64,000 nt of DNA from Chitinophaga dinghuensis (GCF_003259435.1 NZ_QLMA01000013.1:1-64000); one strand, 5' to 3'; shown: positions 18,791 through 26,937, counted from the first letter of the stretch. The notes: generated by a model from the sequence alone, not told the origin. Translations and numbers: made by a program.

Positions 18791-21700
18791 TTAAAGGTTT
18801 GCAGAAAGACCAATGGTATAGGTAGATGGAGGCAACGTTCCTCTTGTTGGCGACAAAGTGGTACCATTCCATACTTCCGGGTCCAGGTTTTGCGGGTTAG
18901 CGGTCCAACGCCATACGTTCTGCATTTGCAGACTCACTTTCACATTTCTGAATGCCGCTTTTCTGATCAGTTTTGCTGGTAATGCGTAGCTCAGAGTAAC
19001 GTCTCTCAGCTTGATATAATCTCCTTTACGGATGAACTTATCGGCAGCATCCCACAAATCAGTAACAGTACCGCTGGTAGAGAAACCATAAGCTGGGGCC
19101 ATATCCGGATCTTTCTCATCGCCTACTTTTTTCCAATATTTTAACGCATTACGTTCCATATTGGTGGTATAGTTCAGCTCCGGCAATTTGGTGAGGTACG
19201 GCGCTTTTACATCTCTCAATACGTTTCCGCCATAGTAGGTGAACATAAAGAACAACTCAAATCCTTTATAGCCGATATTGTTCAACAACGAAGTGGCAAA
19301 TGGCGGTACAGATGTTCCGGAATAAACCAGGTCATTCAGCGTCAGTTGCTGAGTGGATTTCACAATCTTTCCATCTGCGGTGTAAGCCATAGGACGACCT
19401 GTTTCATCGAGTCCTGCATAACGAATGCTATACAACGCTCCCATTGGCTTACCTACTCTGTTTTGCGCGCCGGAATAGTAACTGTATGGCGTGTTACTGG
19501 AGTTCTGCAAATCAGTCAACTGATTCTTATTATAGCTGAAATTCACAGTGGTATTCCAGAAGAAATCAGTTTGGTCAATATTGCGACTGGTCAATGATAA
19601 TTCAATACCTCTGTTGAACATACTACCATAGTTCATTACTACGGAAGTCCATCCAATTACAGGATCAGAATTACGATTACTCAACAAATCATTGGTTTGC
19701 TTATTATACAAATCAATACTACCGGTGAGGCGCTTTTTGAAGAGACTGAAGTCAATCCCCAGGTTGGTTACCTGCGTTTTTTCCCAACGCAGACCAGCGT
19801 TTGGCGGACTGGATACATAAGACTGGAATTCATTGGTCCAGTAGTTGGTGCTGGATTCATCTGCTTCAATCAGGTATGGGCCACCTTCTTTCCAGATATT
19901 ACCATTGATACCGTAAGTGGTTCTAACTGAAACTCTGTCCAGCCAGTCAAATTTATCCTCAGCAACAACATACTGTAAACCTGCTGACCAGAGTGGTTTG
20001 TATTGATATTTAGGATCTGTACCGAAGAGATTCGACTGATCCATACGGATACTTGCAGTTGCAGTCAGGCGGTTATTATAAGTATAGGAACCATTGCCAT
20101 ACAAAGAAACAAAGCGATCGTCTCTGTATCTGAAGCCCGCTTCCGCTCTGGATAACATGAACTGGTTGAACAATGCTTCTGTATTATAGACGTAGTTACT
20201 CAGCAATAACTCATCCACTGGTTTATAGTTTAGGTTATAATCGTCATAACCATACTTATATACTTCTGTGCTAGTTTTTACGATTTTCCTGCGTTCCGCA
20301 CCAGCAATGACATTCACCAGGTGTTTATTATGGAAATTCTGCTGATAGTTCAGCTGGGCACGTAAGGTGTAGGAATTCTCATCCAGTCTGCTCTCGCGGA
20401 TCTGTCCACCTTTAGGAATGTAATTGGTTATTTTTCCGGTAGCCTTGTCAATAACAGTCGCATCATTTATCTGCGTTTTTACCACATAGGCATTTTTATT
20501 ATAGAATTGTTTGTTGTAACCTTCGGTACGTTCGGTCTGATAGCGTATATCCAGTGTCAATCCAGGTATCAGCTTGAAGTTCGCACCCAGGTTCAGGTTA
20601 TTGTACTTGCTGGTACCATAGCGATGTAACTTGCTGATCTCATTCAACGGACGATAAGTTTCATCCATCAGTCCCAGTTTATTCAAACGGTCAATTTCAT
20701 ACTGAGATTTACTATTGAGCCACTGTGCAGGGTTACCGGCTGCATCGCGCAGCATGTAATAGGATGCTTTACCGCCATTCAGGTTACTCATAATGTCGAA
20801 ACCATTATCCGTATCATCTTTGGTGTAGCTGCCCAGCAAACCTGCATCCAGTTTCATCCAACGGTAAAGGTTAAACGTATTTTTCAGGTTATAACCGTAA
20901 CGTACCACGCCATTCGCCGTCTTTTCAAAAGGCGTATTGCCGGTATAGTTACCGGAGAGATTGTAACGGTAGACATCAGACCCTCCGGATAGGGCCAGGT
21001 TATGTTGTTGGAGCAAACTGTGTTTCCTTACCAGTTCATCCCGCATCTGGTCGTATCTGTCGCGCTGACGATAAACATCCAGTTGCTGTTCGAGCTCCGC
21101 ATCTGTGATCTGACCGGCTTTACGCTTATACAGTAACGCATACACGTCGTTCATGGCTTTGCGTGGATCGATGGCATTTGGATCGCCGGAATTGTAGGCA
21201 AACATATCCCGTTGAAAATCTACCAGCTCGGCGCTAGACATTTTATTTGCATAGCCTCTGTCTGGCAGCGGCGTCACTTTCAGGGTTCCGTTGTAGGATA
21301 CGCGGGCCGGGCCGGCACTGCCATTTTTGGTGGTGAGTACAATCACTCCATTTGCAGCGCGGGCGCCATAGATAGAGGCGGCACTGGCATCTTTCAGGAC
21401 TGTTACAGTGGCGATATCAGAAGGGTTAACGGCATCCAGACTACCTTCAAAAGGTACGCCGTCCAACACGATCAAAGGCGCTTGGGTGGCCTTGAGCGTG
21501 GAAACGCCCCTGATTTGGGTCTGGCCTCTGAAACTGGTCATACCAGCAGCCATACCTTCCAGTCGGTCCATAATGTTGGTCTGGAGCTTACCGCCCATAT
21601 CATCTGCAGAGATAGTAGCAAATGAACCGGCGGCACGCTCTTTCTGAATGGTTTGATAACCGGTGCTCACCACGGCTACTGCCGTCAGATGATTCACCTG

Positions 21701-22336
21701 TTTCTTCATGATAACGTGTAGATTGGTGGCGGAAGAAGAGAATTTCATCTCCACAGGTTCATAACCAATGGAACTGAAAATATAGTGGGATTTATTGGAT
21801 GCATCGTCCATTTTGAAGCGGCCGTCCTGATCGGTGAAAGCCGTTCTACCATTGCTTTTCTGGCGAATGGTCACTGCTGGCACTGGCTGTCCGGTTTCAT
21901 CTATTACCTGGCCGGCAACAGCTACTGTTGAATCCGACATTACAGGAAAGAACAACAGGTCTTTCTTCAGCGACTCTTTGCGGGAAAGAGACACTGTCTT
22001 TCCGATGATTTCATAAGAAATCGCTTCATTTTGAAATATAGTGGCTAAAAATTGTGCTACCGGCATTTCTTTCGCCTGCACCGTCACAGGCGTTGTGCCA
22101 GACAGAATATCCTGGTTGTAAAACAGAACCAGTCCCGTTTGTGACTCCACTTTTTCAAACACTTTCTTCATAGGCATATGCCTGCAGGAAAGGGTTACAG
22201 TCTGTGCAAGCCCACTGGCATGCACCTGTAAACATCCCGCTAACAAAAAGCCAGCTAAGAATTTCATGATCAGTACATTTTTACGCGACAGCAAATTAAC
22301 TCCGGGAGGGAGCTTCCTCCTTTGCCTTAATTTCAT
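18791..22336 (-). CDS. SusC/RagA TonB-linked outer-membrane protein with STN domain
   Basis: This 1181-aa transporter begins with a long basic leader before the hydrophobic signal segment (MKFLAGFLLAGCLQVHASG, residues 24-42), as often seen in this family. An STN domain follows (VTLSCRHMPMKKVFEKVESQ to about residue 120), the part that talks to a FecR anti-sigma factor. Next come a CarboxypepD_reg-like domain (~135-215: VAGQVIDETGQPVPAVTI), the TonB plug with the SusC motif (TVLKDASAASIYGARAANGVI) and the barrel. The STN domain plus adjacent fecR and sigma genes indicate transcription is switched on by substrate binding. An alternative start is the ATG at 22267. Confidence 0.93.
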   Translation of the reverse strand: MKLRQRRKLPPGVNLLSRKNVLIMKFLAGFLLAGCLQVHASGLAQTVTLSCRHMPMKKVFEKVESQTGLVLFYNQDILSGTTPVTVQAKEMPVAQFLATIFQNEAISYEIIGKTVSLSRKESLKKDLLFFPVMSDSTVAVAGQVIDETGQPVPAVTIRQKSNGRTAFTDQDGRFKMDDASNKSHYIFSSIGYEPVEMKFSSSATNLHVIMKKQVNHLTAVAVVSTGYQTIQKERAAGSFATISADDMGGKLQTNIMDRLEGMAAGMTSFRGQTQIRGVSTLKATQAPLIVLDGVPFEGSLDAVNPSDIATVTVLKDASAASIYGARAANGVIVLTTKNGSAGPARVSYNGTLKVTPLPDRGYANKMSSAELVDFQRDMFAYNSGDPNAIDPRKAMNDVYALLYKRKAGQITDAELEQQLDVYRQRDRYDQMRDELVRKHSLLQQHNLALSGGSDVYRYNLSGNYTGNTPFEKTANGVVRYGYNLKNTFNLYRWMKLDAGLLGSYTKDDTDNGFDIMSNLNGGKASYYMLRDAAGNPAQWLNSKSQYEIDRLNKLGLMDETYRPLNEISKLHRYGTSKYNNLNLGANFKLIPGLTLDIRYQTERTEGYNKQFYNKNAYVVKTQINDATVIDKATGKITNYIPKGGQIRESRLDENSYTLRAQLNYQQNFHNKHLVNVIAGAERRKIVKTSTEVYKYGYDDYNLNYKPVDELLLSNYVYNTEALFNQFMLSRAEAGFRYRDDRFVSLYGNGSYTYNNRLTATASIRMDQSNLFGTDPKYQYKPLWSAGLQYVVAEDKFDWLDRVSVRTTYGINGNIWKEGGPYLIEADESSTNYWTNEFQSYVSSPPNAGLRWEKTQVTNLGIDFSLFKKRLTGSIDLYNKQTNDLLSNRNSDPVIGWTSVVMNYGSMFNRGIELSLTSRNIDQTDFFWNTTVNFSYNKNQLTDLQNSSNTPYSYYSGAQNRVGKPMGALYSIRYAGLDETGRPMAYTADGKIVKSTQQLTLNDLVYSGTSVPPFATSLLNNIGYKGFELFFMFTYYGGNVLRDVKAPYLTKLPELNYTTNMERNALKYWKKVGDEKDPDMAPAYGFSTSGTVTDLWDAADKFIRKGDYIKLRDVTLSYALPAKLIRKAAFRNVKVSLQMQNVWRWTANPQNLDPEVWNGTTLSPTRGTLPPSTYTIGLSANL

Positions 22337-22393
22337 AGATTTGTTACGGTTTTGGTTAATAAAAGCTATATCTGAAAAATTGACCCGACCGCC

Positions 22394-22421
22394 ACCGTTT
22401 CAGCTCTCACCCTGAAACGGT
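22394..22421. repeat. Inverted repeat in the FecR-SusC gap
   Basis: ACCGTTTCAG (22394-22403) and CTGAAACGGT (22412-22421) form a perfect 10-bp stem with an 8-base loop, followed on the plus strand by a T run. It could partly terminate transcription or stabilise the mRNA end between fecR and susC. Confidence 0.55.
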
Positions 22422-22478
22422 TTTGTTTTTTTACGGCTCTCTTTTACATTCCGTTTGATAAAGGCAATAAAATGCCCC

Positions 22479-22497
22479 TGCAATGGAAACCATTGCA
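22479..22497. repeat. Short palindrome just after the fecR stop side
   Basis: TGCAATGG (22479-22486) and CCATTGCA (22490-22497) form a perfect 8-bp stem with loop AAA. It is either a hairpin in the mRNA or a dyad for a regulator. Confidence 0.45.
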
Positions 22498-22540
22498 TTT
22501 TTAAGTTGGTAAGCCTGAATAAACTGTTATTCCAGTGCTA

Positions 22541-23692
22541 TCAGCGTAATATGGTTAGTCTGTCGCCCTCCAGTCTGAATCTGAGATCTGCGCGTGCAAG
22601 GATGCGCAATAACTCGTTCAGTGTGACATTACGGTTGACTTTTCCTCCGAATCGGATGTTCGGAACACCATTCTCATATTGCACCTTAACATTATACCAT
22701 CTTTCTATCTGGTGCATTGCATCAAGTAATAAAATACCTTCAAAGTTGAATAGTCCGTCTTTCCATGCGCTGACTTGTTCTATGTCTACATCCGACAGTA
22801 CTGTCATGCCGGACACTGTCATTTGGGCCTGCTGTCCTGGTTTCAGGATGGCTTTATCCTGACCTTGTATCACCCGCACTGCTCCATTTACGAGGGTAGC
22901 TTCCATGCGGGCATCGTTGCTATAGGCTTTAATATTAAAATCCGTTCCCAGCACCTCTACGGATGTCTGGCCATTCACTTGTACAATAAATGGATGATGA
23001 GGATCTTCTGCTACTTCGAAATAGGCTTCCCCTCTGAGTTTTACCGAGCGCTTGTTCCCTGTGAAAGCAGTCGGATAAGTGATGATGCTCTCTGAATTGA
23101 GCCATACTTTCGTGCCGTCTGGCAGTATCAGCGCAAACTGGCGTCCTTTGGGAGTGCTGGTGCTATTGGTAGATACCTTTCCTCCTGTTCCTTCATTGGT
23201 ATATTGCAGCTGACCGTTGGTAATCTTCAGCTTTACGCCGGATTGGGTGGTTTGCCAGCCATTACCCAGACTATCCAACACCACTTGCGAACCATCGTCC
23301 AGGGTGAGAATAGCGCCTGTCTGACCAGGAGCAATGATTGGAGCAGCATCGGCATGCGCCAGTTCCGGCTGCCGATGGGGAGATTGCAACATGTATAAAC
23401 CTGCGCCAACCAGTAATGCAATGGCTGCCGCGACAGCCAGTTTTCTGAATACGGGCGTCATACGGCGCACCGGTGGGCGGTCATATGCCAGGGTAGCCTC
23501 CAATACACTTTCCAATTGCGCATCATAGGCTGTTACCCACTCCGGCGGTATTTCCATGGATGCCGCAGCCTGCACAAATGCGTCTTCCATAGCAGGATTC
23601 TCGAGGAGCGACTCAAACTCCTGTTGCTCTGCTACTGTCAGCCGATTCGCTGCCCGCTGGCCCAATAAATACACTATTCGTTGCTGCTCCAT
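22541..23692 (-). CDS. FecR family anti-sigma factor
   Basis: The 383-aa protein has a cytoplasmic N-terminal sigma-binding region (residues 1-85), one membrane segment (LAVAAAIALLVGAGLYML, about 86-104), a FecR domain (GRQFALILPDGTKVWLNSES, then GEAYFEVAEDPHHPF and TSVEVLGTDFNIKAY) and a C-terminal STN-like DUF4974 domain (LLLDAMHQIERWYNVKVQYE ... LRILARADLRFRLEGDRLTI). Length and architecture are standard. It holds the partner ECF sigma factor until the STN domain of SusC signals ligand binding. The sigma gene lies 77 bases upstream on the same strand. Confidence 0.93.
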   Translation of the reverse strand: MEQQRIVYLLGQRAANRLTVAEQQEFESLLENPAMEDAFVQAAASMEIPPEWVTAYDAQLESVLEATLAYDRPPVRRMTPVFRKLAVAAAIALLVGAGLYMLQSPHRQPELAHADAAPIIAPGQTGAILTLDDGSQVVLDSLGNGWQTTQSGVKLKITNGQLQYTNEGTGGKVSTNSTSTPKGRQFALILPDGTKVWLNSESIITYPTAFTGNKRSVKLRGEAYFEVAEDPHHPFIVQVNGQTSVEVLGTDFNIKAYSNDARMEATLVNGAVRVIQGQDKAILKPGQQAQMTVSGMTVLSDVDIEQVSAWKDGLFNFEGILLLDAMHQIERWYNVKVQYENGVPNIRFGGKVNRNVTLNELLRILARADLRFRLEGDRLTILR

Positions 23693-23769
23693 AAATGCCG
23701 GAATAAAGGTCTTTACATACTAAACCATACAGAATATCCGGATGTACTCATCTCGATGAAAAAAAATTT

Positions 23770-24354
23770 TTAAAGCATTAACAGTATTACTGGTAAATGC
23801 TTTCCGGCCTTACGCAGGCGTTCCCGGATAAATTGCTGAGCAGTACTCAGGGCATTACGGACATAACTATGAGAAAGATTCAGTTCACTGGCAATTTCCA
23901 GGGTACTCATTCCCTTCGACCTGCTTAACAGGTAAATTTGTTTTCGTTGTGCCGGCAGATCTGCTACGGCCTCATGAAGCACTTTCTGCGACTCTTTATA
24001 AGAAAGTAAATGTTCACCCTCATTGTTCACTACGGCGACGGGTATATGTTCTTCCAATCTTTTTTTACGCAAGGTATTTTGCTGCATAACCGTAAAGCAC
24101 TGTCTGGCTGCAATCTGCTTGATATAGGCCGTCAGATGCTCAATGGCTGCGAGTTTATCCCGCTGCAGCCACACCCGGATGAATGTTTCCTGCAACACTT
24201 CCAACGCCTCTTCATCATCCTGAAGGATACAACGTATATGCGCCCTGACAACAGGCGCCATCTCCCGGAAGAACACCGCAAAAGCTTGTTCATCGCCATC
24301 TCCGATGCGTTCCAGTAATGTCAAGTCCTGATATAAATTAGTTGCTCCACCCAC
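23770..24354 (-). CDS. ECF RNA polymerase sigma factor (FecI-like)
   Basis: The 194-aa protein has sigma region 2 (AFAVFFREMAPVVRAHIRCI, then EALEVLQETFIRVWLQRDKL) and region 4 with its helix-turn-helix (LPAQRKQIYLLSRSKGMSTLEIASELNLSHSYVRN, listed here only to mark the 4.2 helix around residues 130-165). It lacks regions 1 and 3, as ECF factors do. With FecR, SusC and SusD downstream it forms a trans-envelope signalling operon. No canonical TAnnTTTG box was found upstream, consistent with control by a different sigma factor or autoregulation, but that is inference. Confidence 0.92.
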   Translation of the reverse strand: MGGATNLYQDLTLLERIGDGDEQAFAVFFREMAPVVRAHIRCILQDDEEALEVLQETFIRVWLQRDKLAAIEHLTAYIKQIAARQCFTVMQQNTLRKKRLEEHIPVAVVNNEGEHLLSYKESQKVLHEAVADLPAQRKQIYLLSRSKGMSTLEIASELNLSHSYVRNALSTAQQFIRERLRKAGKHLPVILLML

Positions 24355-24564
24355 TACAAGTGATATTTCCTAGTTGGCATTATTATCTTGTGTATCCGGG
24401 GATAAATATACGAGTAGTAAAATAAAAAAGGCAAAGACATCCTTTTCGACATCAATTTTTTGAAGAAATTGGAAGAAATAAAAGGGTTCATTGTAACCAA
24501 AAGGAGAGTATCCGGCTGAAGCATCATGTCTGTCCGGTAGTCATTCGATAAGCGTAGTAATTAA

Positions 24565-24807
24565 TTACTCTATCCCAATTATCAGCTCCTCTACAGTCAT
24601 TTCATGTACGCGGGCAATACGTATGATGGTTTCCAGTGTCATGTTCTTCCCCTTCTCATACGCCAGATACTGGGTTCTTCCAATATTGTATTCCCTTGCG
24701 AACGATTCAGCGCTGGTAAAATCGGCATCAATCCTCAGTTGCTTTATCCGCTGGCCCAACCTTTGGTAATATTCGCTTTCGGTGATATATTGTTTTTTGA
24801 CTGACAT
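24565..24807 (-). CDS. Small Xre-type HTH transcriptional regulator
   Basis: This 80-aa protein is little more than a HTH_3 (Cro/C1) domain: RLGQRIKQLRIDADFTSAES, then REYNIGRTQYLAYEKGKNMT and LETIIRIARVHEMTVEELI. The TAAATTTG box on the minus strand ends five bases before the ATG, so the mRNA would have almost no leader. The gene is divergent from the structured RNA at 24919, and the 111-base gap holds a dyad (AATAGG-G-CCTATT, 24866-24878) that could be its operator. Small orphan Xre regulators are frequent in Chitinophagaceae, so a functional link to the RNA is only suggested by position. Confidence 0.85.
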   Translation of the reverse strand: MSVKKQYITESEYYQRLGQRIKQLRIDADFTSAESFAREYNIGRTQYLAYEKGKNMTLETIIRIARVHEMTVEELIIGIE

Positions 24808-24812
24808 TCAGT

Positions 24813-24820
24813 CAAATTTA
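24813..24820 (-). promoter_or_regulatory. -7 promoter box for the HTH gene, near-leaderless
   Basis: On the minus strand the box reads TAAATTTG, a full TAnnTTTG match, with only five bases to the ATG. No convincing -33 element was found. Confidence 0.45.
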
Positions 24821-24865
24821 CATAGGCCATGTTAATATAGCACCTACTAAAGTTAACCATCCGTT

Positions 24866-24878
24866 AATAGGGCCTATT
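24866..24878. promoter_or_regulatory. Candidate operator dyad between HTH gene and structured RNA
   Basis: AATAGG-G-CCTATT is a 13-base imperfect dyad with 6-bp arms. A related ATAGGCC word lies at 24822-24828. Position between divergent units suggests autoregulation by the HTH protein; not tested. Confidence 0.3.
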
Positions 24879-24918
24879 TTAATAGACTTTTATATTTTAT
24901 TTACGTATTTTGTATTTT

Positions 24919-25105
24919 GCAGCCCCAAAAATATTTGGACGCTGCTTTTCGTCACCGTGGATCGGGAAATGTAGGAAATTTCGAAGGAGCCACTAAGACG
25001 GAGAAGCTAGCCTGCGTCATTGCGCGGGCTCTTCTTTGTGCGTGCTCAAAGGCTTCCTACAGCCGCCCGATCGCGTCATCGTAAGAGTCCCGCGCATATT
25101 TTTTA
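24919..25105 (+). ncRNA. Candidate structured RNA / cis-regulatory leader with two alternative folds
   Basis: A first hairpin pairs GCAGC (24919-24923) with GCTGC (24941-24945) around CCAAA/TTTGG. Then GATCGGG (24960-24966) pairs with CCCGATC (25066-25072), and TGTAGGAA (24970-24977) with TTCCTACA (25054-25061), enclosing GAGC-C-AC / GTGCTC and a stem AGCCTGCG (25009-25016) / CGCGGGCT (25023-25030). The strand TGCGCGGG-CTCTT (25021-25033) can instead pair with AAGAG-T-CCCGCGCA (25083-25096), directly followed by ATATTTTTTATA, which would be a terminator. The two folds exclude each other. This is what a riboswitch or attenuator looks like. It matches no class I know; an isolated sRNA is the alternative. 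Promoter-like TATTTTGC precedes it at 24913. Confidence 0.55.
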
Positions 25106-25111
25106 TATACC

Positions 25112-25153
25112 ATGCACGTGACTGTTTATTTACCTCAAAACCTCAATAAATAG
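25112..25153 (+). CDS. 13-codon leader peptide candidate
   Basis: ATG at 25112 opens a 13-codon frame (MHVTVYLPQNLNK) ending at TAG 25151-25153. Its stop shares a base with the GTG start of the next gene (TAGTG), the usual arrangement for translational coupling. It begins just after the U-rich end of the alternative terminator hairpin. It is too short to be judged by codon use, so it may be chance; its exact abutment is the only support. Confidence 0.3.
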   Translation: MHVTVYLPQNLNK

Positions 25154-25638
25154 TGGAATCCCAGCAAGAAACTGTCACTGATAGCCTCCCTGAGAAAAAC
25201 TGCACCAGGGAACAATTAGTAATGGATATCTGTAGTATCGCGGACTATTGCAGCACTGCCTTTTATCATCATCGCCGAAAGGCAGAACAACAACGCCGCT
25301 CCCTCACCACCTCCTTTTTTCCTAAAGGCAGTATCTATACGGATACTGCCCGGCTGGATCTTGTCCTGGAAAAAGTATTTTCCAACGCCATCACATCCGC
25401 TCCCATCGATAGCAATATCCATATGGAAGTAACCTTCTTTGCAGGACAACTGACCATCATCATTACCCATAATACATGCGAACACTTTCCTGAAAACAGA
25501 TTACAGGAAATCTTCCAACCTGCTGATAGTACCAGCCTTTATAGCTGTCAACAAACTATACAACTACTGGGAGGCGCCATCAGCGCTTCCTGCACATCTT
25601 CTACATGCAGCATAGCAATCCGGCTCCCCGCAGTCTGA
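25153..25638 (+). CDS. Degenerate histidine-kinase ATPase domain protein
   Basis: The 161-aa frame starts at GTG. It resembles only the catalytic ATPase half of a sensor kinase: ARLDLVLEKVFSNAITSAP matches the N box region, and ENRLQEIFQP matches the segment after the D box. The D box itself (normally DxGxG) reads THNTCEHFP, and the G boxes and the phosphoacceptor H box are absent. It also lacks a membrane segment. It may be a decayed kinase, or a protein that kept the fold for another use. It follows the structured leader, so its expression is probably RNA-controlled. The start codon is uncertain. Confidence 0.5.
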   Translation: MESQQETVTDSLPEKNCTREQLVMDICSIADYCSTAFYHHRRKAEQQRRSLTTSFFPKGSIYTDTARLDLVLEKVFSNAITSAPIDSNIHMEVTFFAGQLTIIITHNTCEHFPENRLQEIFQPADSTSLYSCQQTIQLLGGAISASCTSSTCSIAIRLPAV

Positions 25639-25701
25639 TCCCTGCATCCCTTTTCTGTACTTAAACGCCTAATCTGACACACATTCGATTGGAATATATA
25701 T

Positions 25702-25784
25702 GCCCGCTGTTTCAACAGTGGGCTTTACTACCTCCGTTTTCCGGGAGGTAATTTCATACATCGCCGGCTAATCCTGGCCGGCGA
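25702..25784 (+). other. Three tandem stem-loops in an intergenic region
   Basis: Within 83 bases there are three separate hairpins: GCCCGCTGT/ACAGTGGGC (25702-25710 / 25715-25723), TACCTCC/GGAGGTA (25729-25735 / 25744-25750) and TCGCCGGC/GCCGGCGA (25761-25768 / 25777-25784). Each is followed by a T-containing stretch. The 363-base gap 25639-26001 contains nothing else I can name. They may be stacked terminators or a small RNA. Confidence 0.6.
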
Positions 25785-26001
25785 ACTTTTGTCTATATCT
25801 ACAGACAGTTTTCTCCTGCATTGGTACCAGCAAAATCAACATTATTTCTGAAAAAAATCGGCACAGAATAATCCTCGTATTTATTCGAAAATGAGGGTAA
25901 CAAAATGAAAACAGAAAGCTATTTGTCTCCCTATATTTTTTTTCTATCCATCATGTCCCCATGAAAGAAAATCATTCGTCTTACAGGCAAATCATGATGA
26001 T

Positions 26002-26601
26002 ATGAAAAAGAAAACTGCTTTGCACATTATCTCCAGCGCCAGAGAAAATGCATCCTATAGTAAAGGCCTGAGTTCGGCTATTATAGAAAAACTATTCCGG
26101 CAACAGGAAATTGATGCCGTCATTGAACGCGATCTTACAAAGCTGCCACCACCGCCGCCGCAACAGGAACTGATCAATGCTTTTTATAAAGATCCGGCAA
26201 CGCTCTCCGCTGCAGAACAATCCCTCATGACCTATGCAGATGCTATTGTCAGCGAGATAAGTACTGCCGATATGCTCGTACTTGGCACTCCCATGTACAA
26301 CCTGGGCATGTCGGCCCTATTAAAGGCCTGGTTAGATCAACTGGTACGGGTAGGCGTTACATACGACTATGATGAACGCGGTCTCAGAAAAGGCCGGTTT
26401 AACGGAAAAACTATTTTCCTCGCGATCGCGTCTGGCGGAATACTGGACAAAAGGGCGAATGTACCGGAATTTATTGCATCTCATATCCATGCCGTGTTTA
26501 ATACTTATATCGGTGATACGACTGTAAAAACTTTCAGAATAGAAGGCACCGTGATGCCGGGCTTTCAGGCAGATTACGATAAGATCCTGGAGAACTGGTG
26601 A
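26002..26601 (+). CDS. FMN-dependent NADH:azoreductase / quinone reductase family protein
   Basis: The 199-aa flavodoxin-like protein matches the AzoR family. The FMN phosphate loop is in IISSARENASYSKGLS (residues 8-23), the second FMN contact is GTPMYNLGMSALLKAWLDQL, and the third loop carries ASGGILDK. These FMN enzymes transfer two electrons from NADH to azo dyes or quinones, the latter probably being the real role (protection from electrophilic quinones). Length is normal. The gene appears monocistronic and ends at a shared terminator with tRNA-Cys. Confidence 0.9.
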   Translation: MKKKTALHIISSARENASYSKGLSSAIIEKLFRQQEIDAVIERDLTKLPPPPPQQELINAFYKDPATLSAAEQSLMTYADAIVSEISTADMLVLGTPMYNLGMSALLKAWLDQLVRVGVTYDYDERGLRKGRFNGKTIFLAIASGGILDKRANVPEFIASHIHAVFNTYIGDTTVKTFRIEGTVMPGFQADYDKILENW

Positions 26602-26631
26602 GAACAGCCGAAACAGGTCGGGGATAAACAA

Positions 26632-26659
26632 AAAAGAGTCGCTTCTCAGCGACTCTTTT
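26632..26659. terminator. Bidirectional terminator for azoreductase and tRNA-Cys
   Basis: A perfect 12-bp stem AAAAGAGTCGCT (26632-26643) / AGCGACTCTTTT (26648-26659) with a TCTC loop lies between the convergent azoreductase and tRNA-Cys genes. Confidence 0.9.
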
Positions 26660-26662
26660 CAG

Positions 26663-26733
26663 AGGTTTCAAGCGGATTCGAACCGCTGTACGAGCTTTTG
26701 CAGAGCTCTGCCTAGCCACTCGGCCATGAAACC
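26663..26733 (-). tRNA. tRNA-Cys (anticodon GCA)
   Basis: A 71-nt cloverleaf on the minus strand has acceptor GGTTTCA/TGAAACC, discriminator U73 (a cysteine identity base), anticodon arm GAGCT-CTGCAAA-AGCTC (anticodon GCA) and T arm AGCGG-TTCGAAT-CCGCT. CCA is not encoded. Confidence 0.97.
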
Positions 26734-26937
26734 TTATATTTGCAATGTTACTATTTTTAACCCGTTTAGCAACATGCTGTTTCGTTGTTGGGATTGCAAA
26801 AGTAGTAAAATTCTGATAATCACCAAATATTATTTAAAAAATATCTGAAAAAATATTTTGATAATAGAACAGAACATGTGAATATTGGGCCCTGAATAAG
26901 CGTTTGAAACGAATTAGTGAAAATAAAAATTTATAAC

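Noticed and set aside
24919..25105. Cobalamin riboswitch
   Set aside because: A GCCACT word is present, but the other conserved boxes are absent and the pairing pattern differs.
24919..25105. Retron RNA
   Set aside because: Flanking inverted repeats are present, but no reverse transcriptase gene is nearby.
25153..25638. Complete sensor histidine kinase
   Set aside because: No H box, no membrane segment and no intact D box.
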